Origin: Mesorhabditis belari
Taxonomy: Eukaryota > Nematoda > Chromadorea > Rhabditida > Rhabditidae
Length of the DNA stretch: 64,000 nucleotides
Direction of reading: 5' to 3'
Assembly (NCBI GenBank): GCA_958450365.1
Contig: CAUEEP010000253.1
Location: 62,001 to 126,000, forward strand
Part shown: piece by piece, positions 47,401 through 56,426 of the stretch
How positions within the stretch are numbered: position 1 is the first letter of the stretch
Layout: every line of letters starts with the position of its first letter
The notes under the pieces: model-generated
What the model was told of the DNA's origin: nothing
Database searches by the model: none
Seen by the model: only the letters and a program-made list of their open reading frames with translations
Made by a program: the position numbers and the translations under genes

Positions 47401-50400
47401 GCTCTCGGGACTCAGAGCCAGCTCTCGGGACTCAGAGCCAGCTCTCGGGACTCAGAGCCAGCTCTCGGGACTCAGAGCCAGCTCTCGGGACTCAGAGCCA
47501 GCTCTCGGGACTCAGAGCCAGCTCTCGGGACTCAGAGCCAGCTCTCGGGACTCAGAGCCAGCTCTCGGGACTCAGAGCCAGCTCTCGGGACTCAGAGCCG
47601 AGGTGCCTTTGGATCAAGTTTTGGCTCCGCTCAAATTGAGTTAACCGTTTGATGTTTGGCCAATAGATATATCAATACAACCTTTTTTTAAATATAACAA
47701 TTTCAGAGCATCTTTACTTTTCTTTTCTGGGCGGTTATTTTACACCATAAAACTTGAGGAATAGCTAAGCTGGAATGAGTTTTTTCGAAAAAGACCTCTC
47801 CCTTTGTGCAGTCAATTTCCCAAAAAGTTGAATGAATTCAAAGACATTTTTATTCCAAAATGTAGAGGAGATCTTCAGCTCTCGAATGATATATAACACT
47901 CAGATACATCTGTTCGATATCCTGAGAAATTTACAAAATAGTAAAAACGCGCATTCATAACTGGACAGCCAATATTACAGTATTTACGGTAAGTTACTTA
48001 AGTTAAGTTATTTAAGTTATTTAAGTTATTTAAGCTATTTAGTTATTTAGTTATTTAGTTATTTAGTTATTTAAGTTGATTTGCTAGGTTTTTTTAAGTT
48101 TTTGTAATGTTAGGCAAGTACTGATATGTTCTGAAACTATAAGTTTACAAAATAAAAACTCATATTTATTCAAAAATCATCTAGGTGCCCGACGATCAAC
48201 AACCGGATCTTTTCTCGTTTCTCAATCCGTTGTCCTGGCAGATTTGGATGGCCATATTAACAGCTATTGGTAGATTAACTTTTATAAACTATAAACCTTC
48301 AAATTTATCTGATAATTTAAACTTAGAAAAATCAGTTACCAGAGATTAATCAGATCTAAGCCTGAGCTTGGGTTAAAACACCGATTTCACAATTTCGTTT
48401 ATCACAATATGAAAGCAATATGAAAGCAATATGAAAAGCACTGATAAAGTGCAACTTTTGCATGTTACTTTTACATTTTACTTTTACATTTTACCTTACA
48501 ATCAATTCCCCGATCCCGAAAACCACAGGATACAAATTTACAGCTGAATATCTTCTTTTTATGCAATTTAAAAATCAAAAGAGTAAATGTAAATGATAAA
48601 TCTTACAATTATATTCTTTTTATCTTTTTTAAAAAGAAACAAAAACGTTGGCTTTACTTTAGTAAGCTTTAAAGTCTTACAGAATAGTAGAAGTAGGCTA
48701 TAGAATGTAGAAGAAGACTTACAAAAGTAGGCTTACAGAATGCCAGAGGTGTATCCATATCTAAAGCCATTGCTAAAGCTAAAGCCAAAGCTAAAGCCAA
48801 AGCTAAAGCCAAAGCTAAAGTCAAAGCTAAAGCCAAAGCCAAAGCTATAGCCAAAGCTATAGCCAAAGCTAAAGCCTAAGCTAAAGCCTAAGCTAAAGCC
48901 TAAGCTAAAGCCTAAGCCAAATCTAAAGCCTGGACTTAAGCTAAAGCCTAAGCCAAAGCCAAAGCTATAGCCAATACCATTGCTCGTCTACAGTTTACAT
49001 TCTGACAGTATCCCACAGACTTATAGTACTTTCACAGCCATACAGTACTTTCACAGCCATAAAGTACTTTCACAGCCTTAAAGTACTTTCACAGCCTTAC
49101 AGTACTTTCACAGCCATAAAGTACTTTTGCAGACTTACAGTACTTTCACAGCCTTAAAGTACTTTTACAGACTTACAGTACTTTCACAGCCTTAGTCCTT
49201 TTACAGACTTACAGTACTTTCGCAGACTTACAGTATCTCATCTTTTTAATATCTGATCTCTTAGCTGGGGTCACCGTCGGGATGTTCGTCGTGGCGCGGA
49301 TCACTCCATATGAATGGAATTTGAATTTCTCTTGTTGTACAGGTATCTAAATGTAGATAATAATAAAAGTATCTAATATAAATTCTTAATCTAATCTAAA
49401 TACTATGCAAAGCCGTAAACTAAAATTCTTTAGCCCATCAACCCCACCCGGGGGCCACTTTCAACGCCGATTCAGAGCCGGTGCAGCTCAGCAACAACTA
49501 CTCCTTTTGGAACACTTTATGGTAAAAATATCTGGATAATTTTCTAAAGATTAGATTAAAATAATAATGGAGAAATCTAATAATGGAGAAATCTAGCTAT
49601 TATCCAAATTTCTAATATCAGGTATGTGACGAGCACGATGCTGAAGGGTGGATGCGATTTTGGGCCGCGAGCCGTTTCCACTCGACTACTTGGAGGTTAG
49701 ATCTGTCTAGATATCTAGATTTACAACAATTACAAGCATTCAGATGGATAAAATGAAGCTAGATATGTAAAATATAACTAGAAAATACCTTAGTACTGTA
49801 GAAAACGTAAATAAGATCTCGTTTTCGATCTTTTTCGATCTTTTTCGTGTCGTACTTCCATAGCCAGAGCCGGTGTACTACTAGGTTTCTTTTACAAACA
49901 TTAAATTGAATCAAAATCTTTAGTTAACAATTTATTTCAGCCTAACTATCTATATAGTTTACATATCTATACTATTTTTTGTATATCTAAAGCCTTTTTA
50001 AGGTACCTGGTGGGTGTTCACTCTGGTGATCATTTCGGCTTACACCGCGAATCTGGCCGCCGTCTTGACCGTCTCCCGGCCGTTCATCCCGATAAAAGTG
50101 GGGATTTTATAAAGTAGATTATTTAAATATGCATATTAGTTTGATTACTGTTAGATTTGCATACTGTTAGATTAGTTTTTCGAGGTCAGTTCAAAACAAA
50201 TAAAAGGCCTAAGCCAGATCAGCTACAAAGTCTCTATTGTCTGAACTATCTAATCTTTACTGCGCAAGATCAGGATCAAGTCAGAGGCCAGGTTCTGGCC
50301 TAGCTTCGCTGTATGTCTGGCTTGGTGTTGCAGCTTTGGCCTACAATAGTAAAGCTCCAGGCTACAGCAATGCCGCCAGGGAAGATCAGAAGCCAGGTCT

Positions 50401-53400
50401 AACCTAGCTGGAATAATATGGACCAGCTGGTTCAAAAATCTTTGAACCAGCTGGTCCATGTTATTCCAGCTCGATTCACGGCCTGGAGAATCAGACTTAG
50501 CTTCTGATGGATTTAAGCCTGACTTGGCCTAGTCTTTCCTATAAAACTAGGACTTCGTTAGCACAGTAGTACACCTAGTACACGTACAATATGAAGCTGG
50601 ACTTGGCTTTTGGCCGAGTCTTATTGTTTGGGTTGACCTGGCTGACCTAAAACTAGAAACTGGAGTTAGTACAGCCCTAATCCAGTACTTTGATCCTTCA
50701 GAACCTCGACGATCTCGCCAATCAGTCGACGATCGCCTACGGGACGATCAAGGGCGGCAGTACGATGCAATTCTTCCAGGTTACTAGATAATCATTTGAA
50801 GATGAATTTCTAAACAGATCCAGATATTTCTGATCTACAGGTTGTCCCAAAACTATCCGGACAAATTTCAAAGTAACATATAACTCGACTATTGCTCCGA
50901 AGAAGGACAAAGCCAAACCAAAGCCAAACCAAAGCCAAACCAAAGCCAAACCAAAGCCAAACCAAAGCCAAACCAAAGCCAAACCAAAGCCAAACCAAAG
51001 CCAAACCAAAGCCAAACCAAAGCCAAACCAAAGCCAAACCAAAGCCAAACCAAAGCCAAAGTCAATTTTTGTTCGAAATGACAACTATTTATCGCAATAC
51101 ATTGCCTCAATCGCTTTGAAAAGGCGTCAACGGTTTGACACTCAGGAATTTCATCTCAAGCTTTCTTCAGAGACCGGATAAGACTATTTGTGTGCCTTAG
51201 CGCAAGCTTTTGACTCCAAAATGGACCAGATAGAGTAATCGAGCGGTTAAGGTCAAGGCTATTTAAAAGCTAATCTCCTTGATGACGCATACTCATATCA
51301 ATTATTTTTGCTCTTGCAAAAGGCGAAAGATCTCCATCACTTTTCCCCTTGATTCTGAAGACTTCGCGAAATTTTTTTTTGCGAAGCGAAGAAGACTTTT
51401 TTAAGCACAGGTCTCAAAATACCTAAAAAAAGAACAATATTTGCATTTCATTAACTATTAACAAGAAAAACTGAAATTGAAATTTGTCTGGATAATCTTG
51501 GGACACTGTAGAATCTAGGACACAATATATTGGGTTGGTGGAAAGGTTCTTTCCGATTTTTTGGGAGAGTACCTTAAATTTGTCGAATTTAGACGTTTTA
51601 TAGCTCATCCTAAAGCTGAATTCAAGACGGATCGATTGGTAAAAACCGTTTTGGTTGGTAAAAACCGATTAGTAAAAATCAAAAACGAGTAATGATAATG
51701 AATAATGATTCACTAGATCTAGGATAGGGTTCAAGCTTCAACATTGTAGCATCATTGCCACCTAACAAGTCTAGATTTGGTCAGGCTCTAGTTTTTGAAG
51801 CAATTTCTAAGCCTAAGGACCAATGTTATCTATTGGGTTGGTGAAAAAGTCCTTTCCGATTTTTTGGGAGAGTACCTTAAATTTGTCGAATTTAGACGTT
51901 TTATAGCTCATCCTAAAGCTGAATTCAAGACGGATCGATTGGTAAAAAGCGTTTTGAGATATCTCTTTTCTAAAAGTTTTTACAGCTATTTTAGTAAAGG
52001 GCGGCAGCGCCAAAAAGTGGCTGTTTTCACGTTTCGTTAGTTTTCCGTGCAGAAACCTAGGCTAAAAACATGTGTTTCGTGATCAGCGTCAAAAATAACC
52101 CCTAGACACGCATTTTCAGAATCTTAGCAAAAAATTTTTGAAAAATATTGTCACCGGTGGAAGTCGAACCAGCGACCCTCAGATCAATAGCCTTTTCGCC
52201 GCTTTTCGCAATCTTACTTCGTTTTTCTCGTTTTTTTTTGTTTTATCATTTTTTTGATGTTGTTAGAAGGCTTTTTTCAGGAATTTCGTGTCAAGTTGGG
52301 AGCTAGTGCTCCTCCGATTCGGAGGAGCACCAGCGACACCTGTTTTTGTATGCATTCAACCGAAAACTCAATGCCGCACAGGCTCATCGAGAGATTACTA
52401 ACGTTTATGGACCCGATTTCGCGACCGAACGAACTATCCGGAATTGGTTTCAACGATTTCGTGAAGGAAATTTCTCACTTCTCGATAGTACAAGAACGAA
52501 GAAACGAGAAAAACGAAGGAAAATCGCGAAAAGCGGCGAAAAGGCTATTGATCTGAGGGTCGCTGGTTCGACTTCCACCGGTGACAATATTTTTCAAAAA
52601 TTTTTTGCTAAGATTCTGAAAATGCGTTTCTAGGGGTTATTTTTGACGCTGATCACGAAACGCATGTTTTTAGCCTAGGTTTCTGCACGGAAAACTAACG
52701 AAACGTGAAAACAGCCATTTTTTGGCTCTGCCGCCCTTTACTAAAATAGCTGTAAAAGCTTTTAGAAAAGAGATATCTCAAAACGCTTTTTACCAATCGA
52801 TCCGTCTTGAATTCAGCTTTAGGATGAGCTATAAAACGTCTAAATTCGACAAATTTAAGGTACTCTCCCAAAAAATCGGAAAAGACTTTTCCATGAACCC
52901 AATATCTAGGAGTCCCGGATCGGCTCTCACGTTCGCATGTGGGAGTACATGAAGGATCGGGATGTTTTCGTCAAAGATAACACACAAGGAGTGCTCAGGG
53001 GAATAAGGTGAGATAATCCAATATAAAAATTCGATTTCTACAAGTATTCTATAGAGAAAATTATGCATATCTCATGGAATCGACGTCGTTGGAGTACGAA
53101 GTGCAACAGAATTGCAATCTCACGCAAATCGGCGGCGTGCTTGGGTCAAAGGGTTATGGGATTGCACTGCAGAAGAGTTGGTCGCTTTCGCTATCGCTTT
53201 TCGATTAGATAATCGATTTAATGTACTTTAATGTACTTTAATGTACTTTAATGTGCTTTAATGTACGATTTAATGTACTTTGAGCTTATATCTGTGCTCC
53301 AGAAAGAAATGCGTTTGCAGACAGCACAAAGTACACTTAAAAGAACATAGCTAACAGTTGGGCTAGCTAGAATTCAAGCTAGAAGTCAAACATTTCTAGA

Positions 53401-55405
53401 ATCTGAGTGGACCGATCGAATCTCTCGTCAAATTCTCCTTTACGCAAAAAGGGGGATTATCGAGATGAAAAAGACGAAATGGTGGAGAAGCAAGTGGGTT
53501 TGGGAAAGGGATTCGACAAAACAAAACAATTCGGCTAAACAATTTCCTCTAACAATAAGAAAAAGGGTTTCCGGGTTAGAAATTGTCTCAAAAAGGCATA
53601 TGGGACAGTTAGAAATCAGGGATGACACCAAAATTATGCAGAACTAATAGCAGAACTCTTCCAGAATTGAGTCAAACCAAGAACCAGGTACTGGCCTGGC
53701 CTAGTGCAGAAAAAGTACTTGATCAGAAGCCAGGCCCGAACCTGGACCTAGCTTAGTGACTTGCTGGTCTGATCCTGGTTTACAGATCAGCCAGAAGCCT
53801 GAACCTGGCTTATAGATCAGCCAGAAGCTTGAACCTGGCTTATAGATCAACCAAAAGCCTGAACCTGACTTACAGATCAGCCTGAACCCGGCTTACAGAT
53901 CATCCAGGAGCCTGAAACTGGTTTACAGATCAGCCAGAAGCCTGGACCTGGCTCCTGGATTCTACAACGTGGCCGCAAACTATCGCCTCACAGTTTTGGG
54001 GCTATAGCTTGGCTCTAGCTTCGTGAACCGGCTTAATTCCGTCTTAATATGAAAATTGCGATAATTTTCTACAAAGGATAGCTTTATACAAATTGTAGAA
54101 TGCTTTTGAGGTTTTTATTAAAGGCTTGAAAGATGCGCTCAAAACAACCAAGTAACATTATTCAAGCTCGATCTAGTTCATTTTCAAACTGAAATCGATT
54201 TTCTCGCTTTTTATGATAGATTTAAGCTTTAATAGTAGCATTTGGATAATTCTTTGAAGTTAACTTTGAGATTAACCGATGAAATTTGCCAGTTTCAAGT
54301 AAAATTCATCTTCAAGAATCGAATTGCTCATCCAGAGCTCATCCAGCTCATCCAGAGCTCATCCAGAGCTCATCCAGCTCATCCAGAGCTCATCCAGCTC
54401 ATCCAGAGCTCATCCAGCTCATCCAGAGCTCATCCAGCTCATCCAGAGCTCATCCAGCTCATCCAGAGCTCATCCAGCTCATCCAGAGCTCATCCAGCTC
54501 ATCCAGAGCTCATCCAGCTCATCCAGAGCTCATCCAGCTCATCCAGAGCTCATCCAGCTCATCCAGAGCTCATCCAGCTCATCCAGAGCTCATCCAGCTC
54601 ATCCAGAGCTCATCCAGCTCATCCAGAGCTCATCCAGAGCTCATAAAAACACCAGATGATTGAAGAATTTTTGATCTAGTTTCTGAGTTTGGTATCCCTC
54701 CTGGCCTGATCTGGTTTTCAAAGCCAAGAATTGGACTCTAGACTGTGAGCTTCTCATACCTACAGTCCTCATTTCCAGAGGAGCCTCTTGTCAGGGTGGA
54801 GGTGCGGTGAAGCAGCAGCGTTTCTCCCTTTCATTCCACAACGTCGCTGGTTTGTTCATCATCCTTATCGCTGGGCTTTTGTTCGGGTGAGTCACTGAAT
54901 AGCTTTTAATTCACAATATATAAAGATATTCAGTTATTGAGTTGAATTCGTCTTTCTGGGTTAAGGAACATAAAAAGACAATGGTTCAAACCGTCGGGAT
55001 TCGAACTCACGACTTTAGCTTAGCTTAGCTTATTGGACGAGCGCTTTACCAATAAGCTAAGCAAATCAATTGGAAGCTTATTGTCTTTTCTATAATGCAC
55101 CTTTTCAGTCTAATTACCGTAATCATCGAGTTACTGATTCGGAGCCGGCAAATGGCGAAAAAGGACAAGGTTGGCTTGAGAAAATCGATGAAATTTCAAT
55201 TTCATATTCAATGAAATTTTAGAAACCGATTGTGAACGAGATTCGCGATGAGCTGAAATTTGCTCTCAATTTGAATAAGGTACATAAAAAGGGGGATATT
55301 AAAAAAGAAATCTATGCTAATTTGCAGCCAACCGAGCACCGCTCACGCCAGAAAACGCTGAAAGCGGCCGAGACGACGAATGGTCAAACTGTGAATGGGA
55401 AATGA
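36580..55405 (+). CDS. Ionotropic glutamate receptor subunit, non-NMDA (GLR) type
   Basis: Glutamate-gated cation channel subunit of synaptic membranes. 31 exons, 2754 nt, 917 aa, all phases closing. Starts: 36580, 37717, 39499, 39643, 40490, 40627, 41221, 41597, 42004, 42560, 42791, 43893, 44074, 44245, 45000, 45195, 45407, 46489, 48185, 49265, 49434, 49622, 50003, 50702, 52910, 53055, 53400, 54779, 55109, 55223, 55328. Signal peptide: 36580-36640. Exons 2-12 encode the amino-terminal domain ([16 protein letters not shown]). The ligand-binding lobes keep PLT, the agonist Arg ([13 protein letters not shown]), GST (GGSTMQFF) and Glu (LMESTS). M1 is [15 protein letters not shown]3 is [12 protein letters not shown] instead of SYTANLAAFLTV. 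The pore loop ([18 protein letters not shown]) has Lys at the Q/R position. M4 is [19 protein letters not shown]. The cytoplasmic tail is short and basic. AATAAA at 55458. Orthology to a particular glr gene is not assigned. Confidence 0.93.
37005..37415. mobile_element. Fold-back MITE (family A, copy 2), intron 1
   Basis: Arms meet near 37210; contains CAAGCTTTGATATGTCAAAAT and inverse. Closely similar over its length to 13385-13803, with the outer right end AAAAGGTCGAATTTGTTCCAC. Confidence 0.8.
37820..38150 (-). pseudogene. Tc1-like helix-turn-helix fragment, intron 2
   Basis: The minus-strand frame reads [20 protein letters not shown] then [14 protein letters not shown], the second DNA-binding half of a Tc1/mariner-class transposase of the DD37D/maT-like kind. 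No catalytic block is attached. It lies next to, but is distinct from, the Merlin element that follows. Confidence 0.65.
38299..39057 (-). pseudogene. Merlin (IS1595/ISXO2-like) transposase fragment with repeat
   Basis: The C-terminal ~80 residues read [19 protein letters not shown] and then [19 protein letters not shown]. The D-E-S-x-F-x-x-R-K-x-N-x-G-R pattern is the conserved catalytic motif of Merlin and bacterial IS1595 transposases. Upstream, the frame consists of LSLNRK repeated about 26 times, which is the translated minisatellite. Downstream catalytic residues are lost (the frame ends shortly after the motif). A dead fragment, but the family assignment is firm because this motif is distinctive. 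Confidence 0.8.
38562..39030. repeat. 18-bp minisatellite inside Merlin copy
   Basis: 26 virtually identical copies of TGAGCGATAGCTTCCTAT. The last unit differs (AGATTGC). Confidence 0.95.
39849..40410. repeat. 14-bp minisatellite with a sharp unit switch, intron 4
   Basis: About 32 units of GGTTGACACTAGAT, some with small insertions, followed abruptly at about 40302 by eight units of GGACGCGCCTAGAT. The two units share CTAGAT and length. Confidence 0.95.
40725..40825. repeat. Hexamer array (GAGCCT/GAGTCT), intron 6
   Basis: About 17 hexamers. On the minus strand these read TCAGGC and TCAGAC, like the units of the 93-550 array. Confidence 0.9.
41385..41535. repeat. CTGT tetranucleotide microsatellite, intron 7
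   Basis: About 37 units of CTGT with scattered CCGT variants. The LSVC and TDRQ frames are artefacts. Confidence 0.95.
41804..41889 (+). pseudogene. tRNA-like sequence in intron 8
   Basis: Has a good A box (TAGCTCAGTGGTTAGA) and a perfect B box (GGTTCAATCCCC). The first seven bases TACTGGA pair at six of seven positions (one G-T) with TCCGGAA at the end. The anticodon region is not canonical (no clear 5-bp stem), and the D stem is weak. Likely a decayed tRNA gene; an intron-containing tRNA cannot be excluded by eye. Confidence 0.5.
42085..42237. repeat. AAAGCTAAAGCC-type repeat, intron 9
   Basis: Irregular 12-bp units with a central GAGCCTGAGCCTAAGC patch; GCCTAA is TTAGGC on the other strand. 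A similar array is at 48765-48975. Confidence 0.8.
42357..42515. repeat. Dispersed hairpin repeat (family H), one of several copies
   Basis: Begins GTGTACTTTGTGAGCAAC and ends with its near complement GAGTACAAAGTACAC; an inner stem carries GTGCACTTAA / TTTAGTGCGCCAG. Sister copies are at 40851-41002, 41049-41193, 63620-63755 and partly 36340-36460, 45524-45585, 53270-53345 and 62045-62120. Confidence 0.75.
43330..43690. mobile_element. Fold-back element, intron 11
   Basis: 43355-43475 (GCAGAATTTCACACCGATTC onward) is inverted at about 43570-43688. The centre contains AGCCAAATGTAAATTGGTTT and its partner. No terminal repeat of a known class. Confidence 0.75.
44340..44995. other. Intron 14, degenerate low-complexity repeats
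   Basis: GGCCATGGTAGGCCAGAAGTA units at 44515-44580, then irregular AGGCTAGG/CCAGGTC-rich sequence. No coding exon or element ends seen. Confidence 0.6.
45830..46370. mobile_element. Fold-back sequence in intron 17
   Basis: The block with GATCCTTGGTACTTTTGCCTC, near-identical but inverted, recurs at 46120-46165, and AAAAGTAGCCCGATTCGAGC at 45935 is mirrored near 46055-46085. Outside these a second pair (CAATGAAAAGTCAAATTCTA and inverse) spans 46225-46362. Confidence 0.7.
46609..47991. mobile_element. MITE with nested mariner MITE, intron 18
   Basis: The outer ends are inverted (TACCGTAAATACTGTAATAG; right end TTACAGTATTTACGGTA). Within, 46861-47972 is a mariner-type element with ends TTGGGTTGTCCAGTTATGAA, each flanked by TA. 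The inner element in turn holds the 20-bp array at 47058-47600. The receptor is spliced across all of it. Confidence 0.85.
47058..47600. repeat. 20-bp minisatellite inside nested mariner MITE
   Basis: About 27 copies of CTCTCGGGACTCAGAGCCAG with very few changes. All three plus frames stay open and encode the same heptad-like string, so none is a gene. Confidence 0.95.
48000..49245. repeat. Low-complexity repeats, introns 18-19
   Basis: Three blocks: TTATTTAAG units at 48000-48080; AAAGCCAAAGCT units with GCCTAAGC patches at 48765-48975; and an irregular ~18-bp unit CTTACAGTACTTTCACAGC at 49015-49240. Confidence 0.8.
50836..51512 (-). mobile_element. Tc1-like element with internal 11-bp array, intron 24
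   Basis: The ends are imperfect inverted copies (GTTGTCCCAAAACTATCCGG on the left; GATAATCTTGGGACACTGTA on the right). The minus strand near 51180-51240 gives [14 protein letters not shown], a transposase C-terminal block of Tc1-class (DD37E-like) enzymes, broken by frameshifts. The array at 50915-51060 consists of CAAAGCCAAAC units. Confidence 0.7.
51529..51660. mobile_element. Truncated end of mariner family B
   Basis: TTGGGTTGGTGGAAAGGTTC onward matches the first ~125 bp of the copy at 51833 and then breaks off. Confidence 0.8.
51833..52902 (+). mobile_element. Mariner fold-back (family B, largest copy), intron 24
   Basis: Mariner ends TTGGGTTGGTGAAAAAGTCC, TA duplications at 51831-51832 and 52903-52904. 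The arms are unusually long, about 385 bp each (51833-52217 and 52515-52902), and surround the 5' part of a transposase gene. The right end stops five bases before exon 25 of the glutamate receptor. Each arm carries a tRNA-like block. Confidence 0.9.
52254..52560 (+). pseudogene. Mariner transposase N-terminal domain only
   Basis: The plus frame encodes [20 protein letters not shown] and then [19 protein letters not shown], the paired helix-turn-helix DNA-binding region of mariner transposases, at residues normally 10-70. After LLDSTR the frame passes directly into the inverted arm ([15 protein letters not shown]), so the catalytic domain is deleted and replaced by terminal-repeat sequence. 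An in-frame ATG context upstream is unclear (two overlapping frames are open). If expressed, it could only make a DNA-binding peptide. Confidence 0.8.
53680..53990. repeat. Degenerate ~28-bp repeat, intron 27
   Basis: About seven units of GATCAGCCAGAAGCCTGAAC with variation. Confidence 0.8.
54330..54645. repeat. 20-bp minisatellite, intron 27
   Basis: About 15 copies of CTCATCCAGAGCTCATCCAG. All three plus frames are open across it, none coding. Confidence 0.95.
54985..55080 (-). pseudogene. tRNA-like hairpin in intron 28
   Basis: The minus strand contains an A box (TTAGCTTATTGGTAAAGCGC), a sequence like an anticodon arm (GCTCGTCCAATAAG) and an excellent B box (GAGTTCGAATCCC). However, GCTTAGCTTATTGG pairs perfectly over 14 bp with CCAATAAGCTAAGC, so the molecule would fold as a long hairpin instead of a cloverleaf, and the ends do not pair. 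Decayed or derived tRNA sequence. Confidence 0.5.
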
Positions 55406-55729
55406 ATGGAAAAAAGGAAAAAAGAAAAAGAAAGTATTTGTGTATATGTGTAAATTGAATAAAAGTCGTTCAATGTGATTCTAAAGATTTATTTTAAGTT
55501 TATTACTAAGCGATCGATAGCATAAAGACAGTGCCTTCCAGGGGTGTTCTTACTAGGGAATGTTGTCAATGTTGTCAAGTTAAGTTAGGCTTTTCGAGCC
55601 TATCTGATAGAGTTTTTTTTCGCTGATTCCGAATCTGGTTTTAACTTTTCCAAAAGAGCTCTGTACGGCGAGATCTTTAGCGTAAAAAATTCGGCTCAAT
55701 TTCGGCAGGTTTATAAGGTTGGAACGCCT

Positions 55730-56065
55730 TCTCCCAAATGTGAGCTGGTGGCCTAATCGATAGTGTGCTGGTGGCCTAATGGAAGTGTGCTGGTGGCCTA
55801 ATGGAAGTGTGCTGGTGGCCTAATGGAAGTGTGCTGGTGGCCTAATGGAAGTGTGCTGGTGGCCTAATGGAAGTGTGCTGGTGGCCTAATGGAAGTGTGC
55901 TGGTGGCCTAATGGAAGTGTGCTGGTGGCCTAATGGAAGTGTGCTGGTGGCCTAATAGATAGTGTGCTGGTGGCCTAATAGATAGTGTGCTGGTGGCCTA
56001 ATCGATAGTGTGCTGGTGGCCTAATGGAAGTGTGCTGGTGGCCTAATAGATATTGTACTGGTGGA
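55730..56065. repeat. 22-bp minisatellite downstream of the receptor
   Basis: About 15 units of GTGCTGGTGGCCTAATGGAA plus GT, with a subset ending ATAGATA in place of ATGGAAG. Confidence 0.95.
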
Positions 56066-56426
56066 AAAACAGAAAAGTATAACAGAAAAGTATAACAGAA
56101 AGAAGATGACGATAGTTTTTGAAAAGTGATACCTTTTCAGAAGTGATACCAGAAAACAGGCAGCATCTTCCTCTTGCCAAAACTAAAGCCAAGTCTGGCT
56201 TGGCTTGAAAAGTCGGCTCTAACTAGGAAATTCAGAATAAATCAAATTATGAAAGCAACCCAATTCACTTCTCAATTCCCTTTCTTAATAGTTTTTCGGG
56301 TAGATTGTTAATAGGAAAGTTCGTTTTCCCATTGCTCATTGAGGTTCATTTCGGGTAATAGATGATTCAGCGTTGACCCAGCAGAACAAAGCCGATTATC
56401 CCCTTTTCCGATTTCAAATCCTTTTC

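Noticed and set aside
46936..47652. Three parallel 200-residue frames with [22 protein letters not shown] repeat
   Set aside because: All three frames encode the same string because the unit is 20 bp; satellite in a mariner MITE.
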